This document shows, in pieces, positions 6,279 through 7,397 of a stretch of 7,397 bases of DNA; the first letter of the stretch is position 1; the number at the start of each line of letters is the position of its first letter. Both the position numbers and the translations under genes were made by a program. Under the pieces are notes generated by a model that was not told the DNA's origin, searched no databases, and worked only from the letters and a program-made list of their open reading frames with translations. The stretch covers positions 1 to 7,397 of the forward strand of contig JAJFMR010000138.1 in NCBI GenBank assembly GCA_020696915.1, read 5' to 3'. This stretch comes from Rhizobiaceae bacterium (GTDB taxonomy: Bacteria; Pseudomonadota; Alphaproteobacteria; Rhizobiales; Rhizobiaceae).

Positions 6279-7397
6279 CTAGTCGACGGTGCCGACGAAC
6301 AACGTCTGGAAGGCGCCGTCCCTGTATTCGTTCACCACCATCGGCACCGCCAGCTGGCGCTTCTGACCGAACGAGGTTTCGCCGACATAACTCAGCTTGG
6401 CGTCGTCCTTCAGATAGGGGTTGGGCGCCGAGAAAGTATCCATGGTCTTCTTGAACTCATCGACATTGTCGATCGCCGCAGGGTTGGCCTTAAGCGTCTC
6501 GAGAATGTATTCGAGTGCATAGACCTTGGTGTTGGACTCGTCATTGTATTCGCCGAACATCTTCGTGTAACGGTCGACGAACTCCTTCATCGTGTCCGAG
6601 GCGATTTCGGGAGTGGAGGCGCCTCCGACCGAAATGAAACCATTGGCAAGTTCGCCGGCCCCCTCCTCGAGCACCTTGGCGTCCTGTGCCGTTTCGGTCG
6701 AGATCAGGCCTTCGAAACCGAGTTCGCGGGCGGCCCGGATGAGCAGCGGGGCGTTTGCCGGCGCGACCCCCGACAGAACCAGCAGATCCGGCTTCAGGGC
6801 TACGATCGGCGTCAGCACGGGAGTGAAGTCGCGCGTGTCGTTCTGGTAGGTGTCGTTCTGGGCCACGATTTCGAGGCCGAGCGCCTTGGCGGCTTCCACT
6901 CCGCTATCCCGCTGGCTCAGCGGATCGGATTCGTTCGCGGCGACGAAGGCAATCGTCTTCACGCCCTTGTTTTCCATCAGGTACTTGTAGATCGCCGGGC
7001 CCGATTGGTAGCTGGCGACCATTCCGAGAACGGCATTCGAGGCAGGCTTCTCGTAAAGTGATTTCGGGAAAGCGTAGGGGAAATAGATGATGCCGTTGGC
7101 CTCGGCGACGGGGCGTACGGCAGCCGCGCCGTCATCGACGTTCGGCCCGACCACATAGTGGATGCCCTCCTGCACCATTTTCTCCATGCCGGCGATGGCA
7201 CGCTTCGGATCCTTCTGGTCGTCGAAGGTGACGATGTTGATGTCGTAGGTGGTGTCGCCGATCTTGACCCCGCCCGTTTCGTTGATCCACTCGGCGCGGG
7301 TCTGCATCGAACGCACGTTCGAAGTTCCCCATGCTGCCGCCGGTCCGCTCGTGACGCCAACGAAGCCGATTTTCAGTTCCTTGTTTTGAGCGTGCGC
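6279..7397 (-). CDS. livK: Periplasmic substrate-binding protein, LivK/HAAT type (5' end cut)
   Basis: The periplasmic receptor that captures the substrate and delivers it to LivHMGF. The frame is open to the right edge, so the N-terminus is missing; 372 residues are visible. The first visible residues are A-H-A-Q, which look like the end of a Sec signal peptide cleaved after AHA, so only the signal peptide is probably lost. The mature part begins KELKIGFVGVTSGP, then INETGG and FDDQKDPKRAI, the usual layout of type I (Leu/Ile/Val-like) binding proteins, with a second lobe from about residue 145. No cysteine is visible, and the stretches that hold the amino-acid backbone in LivJ/LivK read differently (GPNVDDGAA at 7122-7148; YFPYAFPKS at 7059-7085). 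The ligand is therefore probably not leucine itself. It is the first gene of the operon visible here. An internal GTG at 7316 is in frame but would remove the first strand and is not the start. The gene symbol denotes the family only. Confidence 0.94.
   Translation of the reverse strand, partial: AHAQNKELKIGFVGVTSGPAAAWGTSNVRSMQTRAEWINETGGVKIGDTTYDINIVTFDDQKDPKRAIAGMEKMVQEGIHYVVGPNVDDGAAAVRPVAEANGIIYFPYAFPKSLYEKPASNAVLGMVASYQSGPAIYKYLMENKGVKTIAFVAANESDPLSQRDSGVEAAKALGLEIVAQNDTYQNDTRDFTPVLTPIVALKPDLLVLSGVAPANAPLLIRAARELGFEGLISTETAQDAKVLEEGAGELANGFISVGGASTPEIASDTMKEFVDRYTKMFGEYNDESNTKVYALEYILETLKANPAAIDNVDEFKKTMDTFSAPNPYLKDDAKLSYVGETSFGQKRQLAVPMVVNEYRDGAFQTLFVGTVD

Noticed and set aside
6087..7061. 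324-codon open frame on the + strand opposite the binding-protein gene
   Set aside because: It is antisense to a convincing receptor gene, has no domain or suitable ribosome site, and crosses the stem-loop region.
1..7397. CRISPR arrays, tRNA or rRNA genes, insertion sequences, attachment sites, riboswitches
   Set aside because: I saw no regularly spaced repeats, transposase-like proteins, terminal inverted repeats, RNA gene signatures or cobalamin-riboswitch core in the sequence; the 68 nt before cobT are too short to hold a cobalamin riboswitch.

Overview
The window is GC-rich, tightly packed bacterial DNA. Its gene content (a 336-residue CobT, GTG starts, overlapping genes in a Liv-type transporter operon) looks like an alphaproteobacterium, probably a Hyphomicrobiales/Rhizobiales member such as a Mesorhizobium relative. 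That placement is an inference from protein style, not from a marker gene.

Layout. At the left, cobT (69-1079) is on the + strand. It makes the phosphoribosyltransferase that activates the lower ligand of cobalamin. Everything else is on the - strand and reads from right to left as one probable operon. The order is a periplasmic substrate-binding protein (livK-like, cut by the right window edge), a 172-nt gap rich in stem-loops, two permeases (livH, livM), two ATPases (livG, livF), a hydantoin racemase-type Asp/Glu racemase, and a GntR/FCD transcription regulator. livH through the racemase are spaced by -17 to +8 nt, so they are very likely translationally coupled. The regulator follows 88 nt after the racemase and ends convergently with cobT, 72 nt away. 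The operon promoter must lie beyond the right edge.

How the genes work together. LivK, LivH, LivM, LivG and LivF form a complete high-affinity ABC importer of the branched-chain-amino-acid (HAAT) class. The racemase has both catalytic cysteines and resembles hydantoin racemases. With the FCD-type regulator it suggests that the imported compound is a hydantoin, ureide or related amino-acid derivative rather than plain leucine. The binding protein lacks the cysteines and the Ser/Thr motif that hold the amino-acid backbone in classical LivJ/LivK, which fits that idea. No hydantoinase or carbamoylase is in the window.

Nothing here is a clearly new biological system. The points most worth a second look are the folded livK-livH intercistronic region, where two pairings are mutually exclusive and one stem is continuous only in the operon-sense RNA. 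Next are the unusual C-terminal tail of the racemase, which carries a perfect hairpin in its DNA, and the unknown transporter substrate.
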